Source: Atrichornis clamosus
Lineage: Eukaryota; Chordata; Aves; Passeriformes; Menuridae
DNA: 64,000 nt
Direction: 5' to 3'
NCBI GenBank assembly: GCA_013400975.1
Contig: WBMZ01004790.1
Span: 186,001 to 250,000, forward strand
In this document: positions 1-13,185 of the stretch, piece after piece
How the letters are laid out: every line of letters begins with the position of its first letter
Numbering within the stretch: the first letter of the stretch is position 1
Notes under the pieces: model-generated
What the model was told of the DNA's origin: nothing
Seen by the model: the letters and a program-made list of their open reading frames with translations, nothing else
Databases searched by the model: none
Translations under genes and position numbers: made by a program

Positions 1-28
1 GAAAAAGAATTCTTACTTTATTTTGCAG

Positions 29-233
29 AGCATTGGCTGTGACGACTATCTGGGTTCTGACAAGGTGATTGACAAGTGTGGAATATGTGGAGGGGACAAC
101 ACTGCTTGCAAGGTTGTGTCTGGCGTTTTCAAACACACGCTAACAAATCTTGGCTACCACAAGATAGTGGAAATTCCTGAAGGAGCTACTAAAATCAACA
201 TTACTGAGATGTCAAAGAGCAACAACTATTTGG
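29..233 (+). CDS. THSD4: THSD4 exon A: end of cysteine-rich module and start of spacer
   Basis: The exon follows the acceptor ttttgcag (21-28) and ends before the donor gtaagt at 234. It has 68 codons plus one base (exit phase 1). The protein starts SIGCDDYLGSDK and contains CGICGGDN (residues 17-24), the conserved end of the ADAMTS cysteine-rich module, where CGxCGGD is a family hallmark. The spacer then begins with VSGVF and the stretch EIPEGATKINITE. An N-glycosylation sequon, Asn-Ile-Thr, lies at residue 57 (bases 197-205). The last G pairs with the first two bases of exon B to give Ala. The upstream exon is outside the window, so the true protein start cannot be seen. Confidence 0.92.
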
Positions 234-3200
234 GTAAGTTGCATCTCAGTGAATGAAGAATTCTTTGTGTGCTAGTGCAACTGGGTGGAGGTTATGCCAG
301 GAAAGGCCTTCTGAGCAGTGTGGAATAGATGTCAAGAAGAAGAAAGGAAAGAGAAAAAAATCATTAAACAGTTGTTTTGGTCAGAACTAACTGGCTGTTT
401 ATAATTCTAGATCGATCTTGCATGGCAAACACCATATACCTGTTGCTATCTATTTCCCTGTCTGTCTGACTTGGCTTTAGTGTTTCCTATTAGTTGGTTC
501 TGCAGTGGTGTTTTCCTTTCCCACATCATTAACCTCTGATCAGTCAGGAATCCAGCCAAGTGAATGCTTGTGTATGTAAAGGGTATCAAGACTGCATGAG
601 GAGAAAAGAGCATGTGCTGATTGCCTAAAAGTTCCAGTTCTTTTAGAGTGAAAGTATATCAAAATTTTATTGAGATAATTTGATAGTGAGGTGGTATTCT
701 CAGAATCCAAGGTCATTTGTACAATTGTTTATTCTGAAGTAGGTCCTTAATTCAAAATCATGAAGGATCCTGAAATATTTATATTAACATCTTAAGATAT
801 GCTTCTAGATATGTGTAGTGGGTTGCAAATTAGAGATTATGTGGAATTTATGCAGATCTATGTCAGTCTTGGGGACATTTCTGAACTGTGACATTCCCTG
901 TTGTAACCTGTCATGTTCCCAGGTTACAAGCCCTAAGTTTGTCTACATTTGTGCTTGTTTTGGAGGCAATTCTGATGAGTGGGCTGGAGAGAGAAGAGTT
1001 AGTTATGATGTATAAAACCTGCCTGTCACCCTCCAGTTTCTCTTCACCTGTTAGACCATCCTTAGATCTTTCTTAAAAATTACCATTGCAGATAGCAAAG
1101 TTGGAGCTACCTGAGGCCTTCCTTGCTAGTTTGGTGTGGTTGTTGCTAGAACTGTCTGGCTGTCCTGGCAGTTCCCAATCCCAGTCCTTGTGTTGGACAG
1201 CTGCTGTATCATTTCTGGCAGGTAAAAATCTCAGCTGCTGCTCAGGTACAAGACAGGAAACTGCTCATTATGGAATTGCTTCTCTCCTCTTTTCTACTTC
1301 CCTTAATTTCTGCTGCACCTGTAATGAGTACTACAAAAGCATTTGCCTGCAGATGGGAGTTTATTATGGGGAACAGTTTGAACTATAAAGTGAGTTCCAT
1401 AATTCTACCAAAAGGTTACTTCCAAATTGAAGAAAGAATATAAGTTACCCACAGCCCAAGAAAGCCAAATGTTCTGGACCTCTTGTATGGTGGTCTTATC
1501 AGTTCTAATTTGTCCTGGTTTTATCCAAATGAGGTTTTGATACATTATATACCTATATACAGTAGCATTCATTTTTTCATGTGAACAGTTCGTGTCGCAT
1601 CCATCAACACTAACTTGATTGATGATGAACTAAACCAGTAATTCTATCTAAAGAATTTCCATAGCTACTTGTATATTTGGTAGAAAATGGGTGAAAATGT
1701 AGCTTACTTGGCAGTACAGTGAAAGTAGTCACATTACTAATATATAGAATCATGGAGTTGAATGCAATTTTTCTGTCAGATTTATGTGCCAGCATATGAA
1801 AACAGCTGGCAGAAAAATTCCCTTAACTATGCTAAAATGTCCTGAGCCACTTGAACATTTTAGTAAGGGGCAGGACAGAAAGAAAGTAACATTTCTTGAT
1901 TAAAAATAACCAGGCAGTTGGCATGTATGGGAAAGTGGCAGAGTTTTTCTTTCCCATGCTACTTCTTAACTCCTTATCCCCTGAGCTCTTGGTTTAGCTA
2001 TCATCTTTTATTTCTTTCTTTTTTGTTTTTATCCATTTCATATGTTTTGTTTTAAACTGCTGGTATGGATTTAGTCTGTTAAATTTGCCAGTTCCCTCCC
2101 ATGTTAGGAATTCTTGAGGATGTAATTCCAGCCTAGAAGGATTCCAGCCACTCTGCTTACATTGTTACACAATAAACTTGGTTTATTGAGGCAGGTGAGT
2201 TACACCAGGACAGAAATGAACATATTCAAGCAGATCAGAAAGCTGAAACTAAGGGAAAGGTTTATCAAGCAATTTATTGGACAAGTGTAATGGTAATTGT
2301 GAGGTTGTTTTTTTGGCATCCTGGTGGTCACAAATTTCTCACTGATAAAACATCCAGAATTTAGACATGCACATTTTTTTAGTGCATATAACACTGGTAG
2401 AGCTGGGAAGCTTGAAAACTCAGATGGTATTTACTATTTTCTCTATATTTATGGTAATAAACAGAAGTCTTGAACTTTAAAAATAATTTTTAAAAAAGTT
2501 CTCCTTATGCTGCAGCAGCAACCATAAGAATAACCCAGCAGACATTCTGTTAAGAATGTGGTTGAGTGCTTTGCAAACTGAATTTTCAATACCTTGTTCT
2601 GTCATAATCCAATTGTAGCCATCAGAGCTGCTTGTAAGCAACATTCCATTTTTTTCCCAAAGAGTGTAAGTTAGTTGCTCTTGGTTTTCCTTTCACTTTG
2701 TACATTTTATGTTTTTTTCAATACAAAATCGGAAGTCAGCTCAAGGTCACTAAGATTTTATTTATTTTTTTTTAGATGACAGCAGATGTTCCTAGGAATC
2801 AGAGTTATCCTGCTTGTCTCTGGTTAGGAGTGATTTCATTAAGCAATTTTACAAAGTTCCACACCTTTTCACTGTTTTGTCAAAAGTAATACGGAAGTGA
2901 GCAAACAGGAAAGTTTTCACCAGGAGGTATTTCTTTAAAATCAGGAGGTGCTGGAAAAAGCAGGCAAGGATATGAGTGTCAAACCCAGCTAAAAGTCATC
3001 CAAACATTTGAAAGCTTGTTCATACTGCTTTTGTGAACTATTTTGTAGTAATCTGTTGCTCATTTGTGCAAAGCCTGTGACCCTCATAAAAAGCACAGTT
3101 CTAATGATTCTGCTGAATGTGATGGAGCTTCCTGAGGCTTGCTAATTTTAAGTACTGTCTAATTTTTGGGTTTTGCATGAAAGCTAGGATGATTCCAGAA

Positions 3201-6200
3201 AAAAAATTTTAAGTTCTTGCCGTTTGAAAACAATAAACTTCTGTTTAAAAGAGAAAACATGACCGTGGTATATAATGATTTAAAATGTTTCTGGAATGTT
3301 GCTTGGGTAGTTAGAACATGCAGATTAAAGGAGATGGGCTATTTCAGTGGTTATTCAGCTGGTTGTTCATGTAACTTTATAATTAACTTCTCACAAAATC
3401 CCAGTTTTGAATGAATTGTGTTTCATACAGCACAAATACAGTATTTTCTTCTCCTCTCTACCCTAGTGTTTCAGTTCCTTTTAGGTTTTCCATTTCTTTT
3501 GGATATTTACTGTAGGAAGAGTGTTGATCTGATAAAGGAAAATATTTTAGCAGTCAAATTGAGAATGGGCTGCAACATTAACTAGTGTTTCTTAGTGAGC
3601 CAACATGAACTAACTCTAACAGAGCCATAAGGTGTATCTGAAATTCCCCAGGAAACATCTCGTGGTGGTTTTCTGGTGTGTGCTAGTTCAGAAAGAGAGC
3701 AGCCCGGTTTTGGAGTGCTATAGAATAGCTATTCATAACTATTAATGATGTATTCATCAGTCTGTATATTTACTCTAGCATTTTTTCACAGTTAAAAGCC
3801 AAAGCTATGTATTACAAAGTGTATAAAGTGTGACGAAGGCTATGAACTGTTCGGCCCTGAGCCATGTCAGAATGACTTGTAGTTTTCCGCAGTATTTTCT
3901 TACTGGCTCGTGTTGGACTTTTTGGTAACAGGACTGCTGACCTTGGACAGACCTTTCCATTGGCAAAGCGCTTGTGTCACGTGCTGGTCCTGTACAGAAG
4001 AGAGACAAAGATAGTTTTTATCCCACTGGTAATCATCAGCTGGACCGTTCTCGCACACTGACATGGGAAACTTGCCGCTGAATTAAGTAGGACCAGAATA
4101 CCTTCAGTGGGACCAGTACGTTACAGCACTCATGCTGCAAAACATGTGGGTTTGAGTAGAAATACTTCATCTTTAGAACTGGGATTTGAGATAATGGCAA
4201 AATTTAAAGCCGAATGACACAAATGTGAAGTGATTATTTGGAAGGTGCTTTTTCTGCATGTTTTGTCTTGAGTACCTGATTCAAGGAAGCTGATTGCTAT
4301 CCACATCCATAGCCTCAGGAGCAAGGGCTTCTGTTGGGAAGGAGGTGTCAGTAGTTAAGATTAAAATTTAGCTTAATACAAGATTGAAAGATACAGTACT
4401 TGAAAATATGTTAGTTTTGAAATAGACTGTATAATATAATGAACTTGAATTGAATTAATCTGGTAATGTCTTTAACTCAAAGAACAGTTTGTTTCTGGAG
4501 CAGTTGTCCAAGTGTGGAGTCATGTGGCTTTGGGATTTGGTCCAGGACAAGGTACCAGCTACCTGCCATCACTGCATTTGGGGTTTGTGAGGTGTCCTAT
4601 CCAAGGGAAGGTCGATAACGTCAGCGTTTGGGCAAGTCTCTTAACATTTTGTTTCTTACCTGAATGCTACTTGCTGCAAAGATGTTTGTTTCATGGTGAA
4701 ATTTATTTCATTGCTAACCGCAAAGCTCATTACAGTTCCTTCAGGGAATACATTATGTATTTCAGTTTTGTTTTTCATGGAATTAAGTCATTTCAGCCAC
4801 TAAATGAGATAGAGATATCTTTGGATCTAATCCATTTTCCCTGCTTTTTGTGAAATGATGCTCTGCTATTTCTAGCATCTTCTATTAGCACATGCCAGTG
4901 TACACAATTTGTGATTAAAATAAGAGCTAAGGATTCATATTTTTTAAACAAAAGTCCAAGAGATGTTAATAGCACTCTTGTGAATATTGGTGTGCCTGAA
5001 CATGAATATGGTTTAAGGAATTTGTCATATGAAAACAATGGGGCTGATATTAACAGGGCTGTGAATAGGTGCTCTGAAAACCATTTTCATTCAGTATTCC
5101 CTACAGCAGATAACTTTCAAACAGTGTGTCACATGATGAAAGGTTGTTAGCAGCTCTTGAACCTAAAATAACATTTTGAAATCACTTTGAAGATTCAAAT
5201 TTACAGCAAATAAAGGCATTAGATTAAAACACTGGTGGGGAATTTAGAAGATACACATTGTTAGAGGCACTGCAGTATCACATGTGATCATATGAAGAGT
5301 TTTATAATATATATATGTGCTCATTGATTTCCATCATGTGGGACTAATTAGATCAACTAATATACACCAAAATACACCTTTTGAAATTGCTGTTAATAAT
5401 TTTTTTTATTTTATTTTTTGCACAAGAATGTAGGTTTCTGTGCAAAAAAGCTTCAATGAATGCTGTATAGTAATATGAAGGAGAGGATACATGTTTGAAT
5501 TTTCAGGGCTTGGAATTAACATTATACAAGGGATCTACTCATAGTAAACTTGTGTTCCGGTGCTTCGGTGTGCATGGGCTCAGTGGCTCTCCCAAACAAG
5601 CAGGAGAGCTATCAGTGCACCATTGATAATTGTTACATTTGTATTCAAACCCCAAATCTGTAATTTCTCCTTTGAGTTTACGGAGTGCTATAACTCAGAG
5701 CTGTGCTCTTGTGTGTGTTTATTGTGATGGACTTGTGAGACCTCCCCAAGGACTTGAACATTGTGTTTCTCCTGGTGTGTAGTATTTACTGAGTACATCC
5801 CTCTATGGGTCAGTCTGCATTAGAGTTGGAGTGTCTGGCTTGCATCTATGGCTTACTGAATGCATTACTTAAAAAACATGTAATTACAGTGTCTGGATAA
5901 GAATAACTATTTTTTTTACCTTTTGTCCTTTGTACTCTTGACTGTTCTCTGCTGGACTTAAACAACAAAGATATTTCTTTGTACAGCCAACAATGTGCTC
6001 CAAACTGTGGAGAAAAGATTTAAGGAATCCCTTCTTAAATAAACTAAAATTAAACACAGCAAGGTCAAACCAAAAGGAGATTTCAGAGTAAATGATTAAT
6101 ATCTGAAGAGGCAGTTGGAAACTGTGTAACCTTAAGCAGAACATCTTGAATAATATTCCTAAGAAATGCTTTTTATGATTAGGTATCCTAGTGAAACTGT

Positions 6201-9200
6201 TGTGTCCTTATTTCCTGAATACTGAACTGGAGAGTCAGGAAACATTACACAGGAAGAGGAGGAATAATTTGGGGGATTTTTTGAACATGTTTGCTAATCT
6301 AGCATTCCTATAAAAACATGGAACTGGTAACATAAATTGATAACTCCTGGTTACTTTCTTCTGCTTTATCTCTTTGTCTCCACTCAGTCTTGTCCCTCAG
6401 TGCTTCAGATTCTCCTTTTGGTCAGATATTTTCTGACTCTACCACATTGGCCATTAATAGAAGCTTTACAAATTTTTGGGCAGCTCAAAAGTTTCAATTC
6501 AATGTCAGTTTTAGAAGAGACCTGATGAGCAGAGAATATTCTGACTTTTTCCACTTCATTCAGTTCAGTTAGCATTAGCTGCTTAGTTGCAGATGTATTG
6601 ATTATCTGAATTAATAGTGGTTTTAATTAATTGCTCTCTGTGTGGCCATGCTTGAACTCAAAACCAGCAGAGGCCTACTAAGAGAGTTGTCTTTCTCACT
6701 ATGGATTAAAAAACAGCCTTGGTACTGAAGTGTCCAATGCTGACATATCCAAAAAAGCGCTTTTCCATGACTGTTATTTTATGCAGGGAAGCTCAGGGTC
6801 TGCCCAGACAGACGTGCATTTTTTAGCAACTACCCGGTTCAGTGCCTGTGAGTTAATCTTACACCAATTGCAGACAGATTCCCTTCAGGGTTTATGTTTA
6901 GACTGGGTGTGCTGGCCTGAGACGTTGAATAGGTTGCATTTCCTTAAGCTGAAAAGTGTGGTATTGTGGTTAGTTGGTTATGGCAAAAATTGTTTATATG
7001 GTGATTTTTGATCATTTGATGGTCTTCCTCTGCAAACCACAGTTTCAGTATGTGTGGGGCCTACAACTTGCTCTTATTTTGGGTGGTGATAATTACCTTG
7101 ACCATAGCCAGTCTGTCTACCACATCCTGTTTGAGGGGTTCAGGACAATGGTGGAGAGGTATGAGGAATCTCTGTTTTGTGCCTGGACGTGACAGAAATC
7201 TTGGAATCATTTTCTGTCAAGAAGTTTTGGATCAGTCTGAGTTTGGATCTTGCCCTTTGTGGTCCTGCTCCTGTGTCTGAGGATAATGCATGTGTAGATG
7301 AGCTGCCAAGGAGAACTAAGGCCAACACAAGTTTGCTTCCAATGCAAAAGGGTTAAAAGCTAATAGGTGACAGTGTATCAAGACAAACAGAAATGTGCAA
7401 TAGCTGCCTTTCTAACATTTCTCACCTGTAGTTCATTATTAACATGCCTGGTCCTTCCTGTACACACACTTACACTTCTATATCCTTTGAATTATTGTCC
7501 TTAAAATAGCTTCAAATTGATTTTCTGCAGTGTTTCGTTCACTAAGTAAATGTTCATCTTACTGTAGCCAACATGTATTACTTGGCTGGGATGATAACTT
7601 ACCTAAACTCTTGTAGCTGTTAAGACTGGATGAAATTCAACCCTGGTGTTAATGAATTCAACTCCACTGAATTCAAGTTGCACAAGCATCTCACCTAGTG
7701 TAATGACCTGTAGTTGAAACAGAATATATCCAGGACGTTATTATTTGCTGATCATGTATTTTTTCAATACTGTTGTTGCTTAAATAATTATAATTTAGAG
7801 TTTCTGGCAGAGTTATCGTATTATAGTAAATTCCAAGGTGACCTTTTCACTTCTGGCTTCATTAAATAGCCAGCTAGTATCTAATATTCTGTATAGTGGT
7901 CTGTAGGGTTCCAGGCACATTTGGAAAACATACAAAAGAAATGCTTTCTCAAAGGCTGGTTTATTCTTTTTTATATATTAAGTGGCAGATCTTAAAAAAA
8001 AAAAAATTACCGAAAGACAGACCTTGCTACTCATCTGGATGATGGGAGGTGCTCTTTCCTCTGGCCTCAGGTTAAGCCTTGATGGCTGGGTTAACTTGTG
8101 TGTCACAGCTTTCCACCACTGTCTTACAGAACAGTTTTCTGTATGTCCCATCAGTGTTTTCACTTAGGAGCTTCTAAATGAGTTTTTCCTTGTTTGCTGA
8201 GGGCAGGAGGGCTGAGAGATAGCCCTGAGCTGGGGTGCTGAGCAAGAAGCCTGGGACCTTGCCTGGGAGCCTCATGACTTTCCATCTAGCCTGACTCTCC
8301 AGGAGAGTTCTCCATGTTACTGTTTTTCCAGGTGAATGGCTTGTTGACCTTTATCCTCTGCATCTTGAAGAAGAATATGAATGTTTCTTTCCAGCTCCCT
8401 TGAGCTTTTTGGCTCATACCTGCTCTTTGGTGACAGTGGTCATGACCAGTTCTGGAAGTCATGTTTTTGTTTTCTGTGTTTCCTGGTTGTGTCATCATAT
8501 GACAGAGGTGGTGTTATATTTTTTTACCATTTGTTTGTTACTTGTTCTTACAAAAACAGCATTTGCTACCACAGAGCAGCAGCTGAAGCCTGCTGTTGCT
8601 TTGATGAGCTGCCCTGCAAATACATCATCAGAACAGCAGCCAGCAGCAATGAGTCCCACTGAGGTGCTGCTTTCATAAGTTCTGTATTAAGGGAATGGAT
8701 TTTTTCCTTCTCGTGAAATATGGAAAGATTGCTTCGAAAGGAAGGGAAAGGGATAAAGAGAAATGTGCAAAACAGTGAGAAGAAACTCAGAAAGGCTGGT
8801 CATTCAGTTTGATTTGTAAAGCACCCAGCAATCTGGTTGCTTATATAACTTTGCAAACCCCCTTGGCATGAAAGCCTCTGGAGAACTGACTGTGCAAGAT
8901 TTTCAGTATTTCCTGCTTCTTGTCAGACCCCAAAATCTTTCATTTTAGCCTTTATCACAGTGTTTTGATTAGACTTCTGTTTCCAGTTACGGACAGAATC
9001 AAGGAACTTGTATGCAAAAATTTCAAAGAAGACGCATTAAAACATGAAAGAGATTGGCTGTTTGAACAGTTTTTATTAATCTGAACCCAATTAATGTGAA
9101 CTTTTTAGATCTCGAACCTTTAGATTATTTTTGTCTTCTAGCTGATGACCAAACCATCAAGTAGTTTCCATGAAAAGACTCATTTGAACAGCACACGGTG

Positions 9201-11660
9201 TTCGGAACATCAACACATTGTTTGTTCAGGGCTTCTTCAAATACCTAAGCTCTCTGAACAGTGAGTGTTAATGGAGCACCTTTTGGTGCATGGCACTGAC
9301 CAATATTCAGGAGCATGGACTCTCCTCTCAGTAATGCAGATGACTTTCTGCTTTCACTCCATTCGTCCTTTGTCTCTCAGAAGGCCAACAAGGGACCCTT
9401 TTGGAAAGAATTCTTTGGAAGTCATTAGCTTTGTGAGTTGATTAAAGTCCTTCATGTGTAATCTATGGCTCAGCTGTATTTTCACCTGGAGTAAACACTG
9501 CTTTTTAAAGTTGTTGTCAAGGTGTAGTCATTGGTCCAATACATTACTATTCTCCTTTTCTTACAAATTTGGATTCAAAATTAATTTTATTCTCTGACTT
9601 AGCTGTACGTAAAGAATGACCAGTGTCAGTCCAATTTCATAAACTACCCACAGGCAAATTCCCAAATCTCATGAAGACACAATTCTTTCCTTTCTTGCCA
9701 AGAAGAGAGGTTGTTACTAATTTAAATAGTTGTTCAAATGCTACACAACAAAACTTAAGAAAAAATGGTTGAGAACCTGGTTTCAATTGTCATAGATATT
9801 TCTGTGCAGCGTTCTTTGATTCCCTAATCTTTCTTTATTCTGAGCAAAATTCTCTTTTGGATAGCGAGAAACCTTTCTTTGTTCCTTAAGCATCCCTTGA
9901 TCTAGTCAGATAGAATGTGTTCTTACATCTTTGATTCTGTAAAAGAATCTTTTTTTTTCCTGTTCCTTCTCTTATTTCCCTTTGAACTGCTCAGTTTCAA
10001 CGTTTTTGGGTTTTACCCTTTTTAAAATCTCCTTAAGTAAAATAATCACCCAGTAGAAATTCTACATGATTAGTGGCTTCATGGTTGGATCCAATAAAGA
10101 GATTTCATCTGCAGAGAATATTTTTATATTGCAGCATTAAATTCCAAAAGAAATCCAAGTCTTTTCTAATACACAATATATATGGGGATTTAAAACTTGA
10201 TTTATAGACTGTGTGATTAAGTTAGTCAAGGAGATTAAACTTTATCCTTTATTTCTTAACTTGCCCATTGTCTTTGTTTTCTATTGAATATTACTTCAAA
10301 CACTTTGTGTCAGAAAAATTTGGGTGCTTAGAAGCACTACAGACCCGGTCTCGCTGTTGTATTTGTATCCATGGCAGCAATAGTTGCTTGATTGATTACA
10401 CAGTGATGTTATAAAATTTTATTATTTCCTTAGTATATTTTGTGTATGCATCTGAGATGGAGAACAGTTCCTGATGAACTTGGTGTCATTAGTAATGGAC
10501 TGCTGCTGTTTTCGTTTCACTTGGCTGAACTATGCCATTTTAATTTACTGTGTTGGAATTTTCATCCTGTCTTAAAGGTAGAATGAATTAACACTGAGCT
10601 GTAAGGTTTTATTAACAGATTATGGCATCTGCTCGTATGTGAGTCATCTCTGCTCTGTCATTCTGGCAGTTGGGTCTTAACATTGTTACACCGTTGTAAA
10701 TGTAGAGTCAAATTCCTGTTGGATTTAGTTTTTAACAAGGACTGGTATCTGTTATGCATAAACACCTACTCGTGCTTTTTTTTCCCTCCTCAGTGTAAAG
10801 CAACCATCCTGTGACTTTCTTCCCTTGAAAATTGGAAAACAGGTTTTAATTCCTGAGTTGCAGTTCTTACCTCTTTGTTTTTCCCTCATCCTAAGGCAGT
10901 TCAGTACCTCCACTTGTAAGGGTGAAACTTCTGCTCTCATTAATTGTGCAGAGTAATGGAGCAGTGGAATTCTCTAGGTCTGCACAAGTGCTAACTCTGG
11001 CAACTTAACACCTTAAAAACACACTCTGTAGGAAATGTTTTTCAAGCAAATGTTTAATTTAATAGTGATGTGTTTAATTGGTCTGAGGTACTGAAGTCTG
11101 AAGTACAGATTCTGTTTTGGCATGTTGTGCATCAGATAAATTAAACTAATCTTTTACAAAGTATTGGGTTTCACAACAGAGATGGAAGTGAGGTGCTACC
11201 AAAGGTGCTACATCTTTGCATCCCCAGCAGAAATGACGAAATGGAGTTAAATATTTATTTCGAACTTCTTGGCTGTCACAATGATCCAGCTTTCACAGAG
11301 TCCAAATCTATGTAAGAAAAATCCTAGAAATCATCTTCTGAGGGAATGCAATAACAGGCCAGAGCTTTCATCTCATGCATGGTTTAGCATTCAGAGTGCC
11401 TATGAGTAGAAGTGGAGCCGCCCAGATTTCTCGGTTTTTGAAAGGCTCCCAGACTTTAGTAGATCATTAAGATATTCCACAAGTATTTCAAGACAGTGCC
11501 TCTTAAAATTAATCATAAATAGCAGTGTAGCTGTTTAGGGCTTAATATCCATTCAGCATGGTAAGTAGTTCCAGAAGGAAAGTGGGAACAGTGACTAAAA
11601 CTTGCTGTGCAAGGCTGCCCTCCTTTACCTGCTCTCGGTGGTGTGGGTCTGTAGTTGATG

Positions 11661-11970
11661 CCCTGCCGTGATCCCCTTGCCATGCCTTTCCCAGCCCTAT
11701 TGTCCCTGGAGCTCTAGGCACTGTGGCTCTCTGAAATCCTAACACTAACGTTTAAGCAAGCTTGGGGCTGTGGCTGAGGTGCCCATCCCTGTGCATGGCC
11801 CTAATCTGACAGGTGTGGAGGCAGCAATGCTGTGGCCCTGCCCTGATCCTCTTGGCAGATGTTTTCTAGCCCCAGTGTCCCTGGAGCTCTCGGCTCTTTT
11901 CCTCTCTCAACCCTAGCTCTAAGCCTAATGGCATCTTGTCACTGGGGCTGAGCTCCCCATCACAGTAAGT
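11661..11970. repeat. Degenerate 175-bp tandem repeat, about two copies
   Basis: The copy from 11661 (ccctgccgtgatcc) is mirrored at 11836 (ccctgccctgatcct), 175 bases on. Corresponding landmarks recur at about the same spacing: gtccctggagctct, a cctaac/ccctag tract, and ggggctg followed by ccccatc. The copies differ by many substitutions and small indels, so the duplication is old or belongs to a decayed satellite. I do not recognise the family. Confidence 0.7.
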
Positions 11971-13082
11971 CTTTGTAAAGGGAAGAAAAATGTGTCTTTT
12001 GGTATTTAGGATGTGTTTGTTTCTGTCTTCACTGAAGCTTATCAGGAAATACTGTTAACCACTGAAGTTGCTGTGTGGATTTTTGATAGGATTATAAATG
12101 AAAAAATATGCAGTGTTGAAACTCACTGGATGTGGATATATAAGTATTGTCCAGAAAGACCATTAATATCTAGTTCACATTGTCAATCCATGGTCAGATA
12201 TTTTCCTTAGGATTTATGGTCCTTTAATAATGCCAGCATGGTGTTTAATTTGGACGTAAAATAGTTGTTAATTGAGTGGGTTGTGAACTTGGAAACACTG
12301 CAACAGTGATTGCTTAAAAGAAGACAGATAAATACCATACGAGACTATGAGTAGTATTTCAGTCTGCCAATTTAAAGGAGAAGTGTTACTTTCACTGTAT
12401 CAGGTTTGTGGTATCTTCCTATTTAGTGCAGGCAGAAATGAGCCTAAGAGAGGGAGGAGAGCTCTTGAATAAGTTTGTGATCTACTATGTTTTGTATGTT
12501 GAGTAAAGGTGAGGCTGCAGTAACACACTGTCTTTTTTGGTCATTGGCAACCAGAGTGACAATGGAGATTTTTGTACACCCCTCAGAGTGCAGCAATATT
12601 TCTCAGGTTTGAACAGGTTTTGACATGGATTTGTTGGTGACTCCTTGGCCTATGTGTTTGCATGCACAAACGCCAATGAAAAGATTGCTGCTTTTGGGCA
12701 ATAGGTATAGAAGGTCTTCATTCTCTAGAAATTCAATCCAGTGATGTGTTTCCCTTTTTCTGCTGCTTTATTATTCCTACCCTGCCTAAGTAAGCATTGC
12801 AAACCGTTACTGATTATTGATCAGTGCATTGAAGATCTCGTGCTGTTTCCAGCATCAGTTGCTGGTTGAAGTGCTGAGCTTCCTGCCCTGCTCCAGACCG
12901 AGAGTGACGACAGAAGCCTTGTCCCAGAGTGGTTGACACTGAGCTCGGTTTGCTGAGGCACCAGCATCCGTCTGTTCTGGAAGGTAATAACTGGGAAAAG
13001 GTGCTACAAGGCTCTGCAGTCTTTCTCTCCGTTATGTGTGGAAAGAAACAGTGTGTTTACATAGGTATTTGAGAGAAGTATT

Positions 13083-13185
13083 GAACAACTCTTTTAAGAC
13101 TTTTGTTGCTTTTTTGGTTGGTTTTGTTTATGTGTGGGCTTTTGGTTTGGTTTTGGGTTGTGGTTGGTTTGGTGGTTTTTTTGGA
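13083..13185. repeat. G/T-rich low-complexity tract
   Basis: The + strand is almost entirely T and G with repeated ggttttg and ttggttt blocks, so the complement is A/C-rich. It is probably a decayed microsatellite. Similar tracts occur near 21.55, 28.45 and 55.9 kb. Confidence 0.6.

Noticed and set aside
818..1388. Overlapping + strand open frames after exon A
   Set aside because: They lie in intron A-B beyond in-frame stops and show no ADAMTS-like residues.
7990..8006. A13 run as a possible retro-pseudogene tail
   Set aside because: No recognisable processed-gene sequence on either side.
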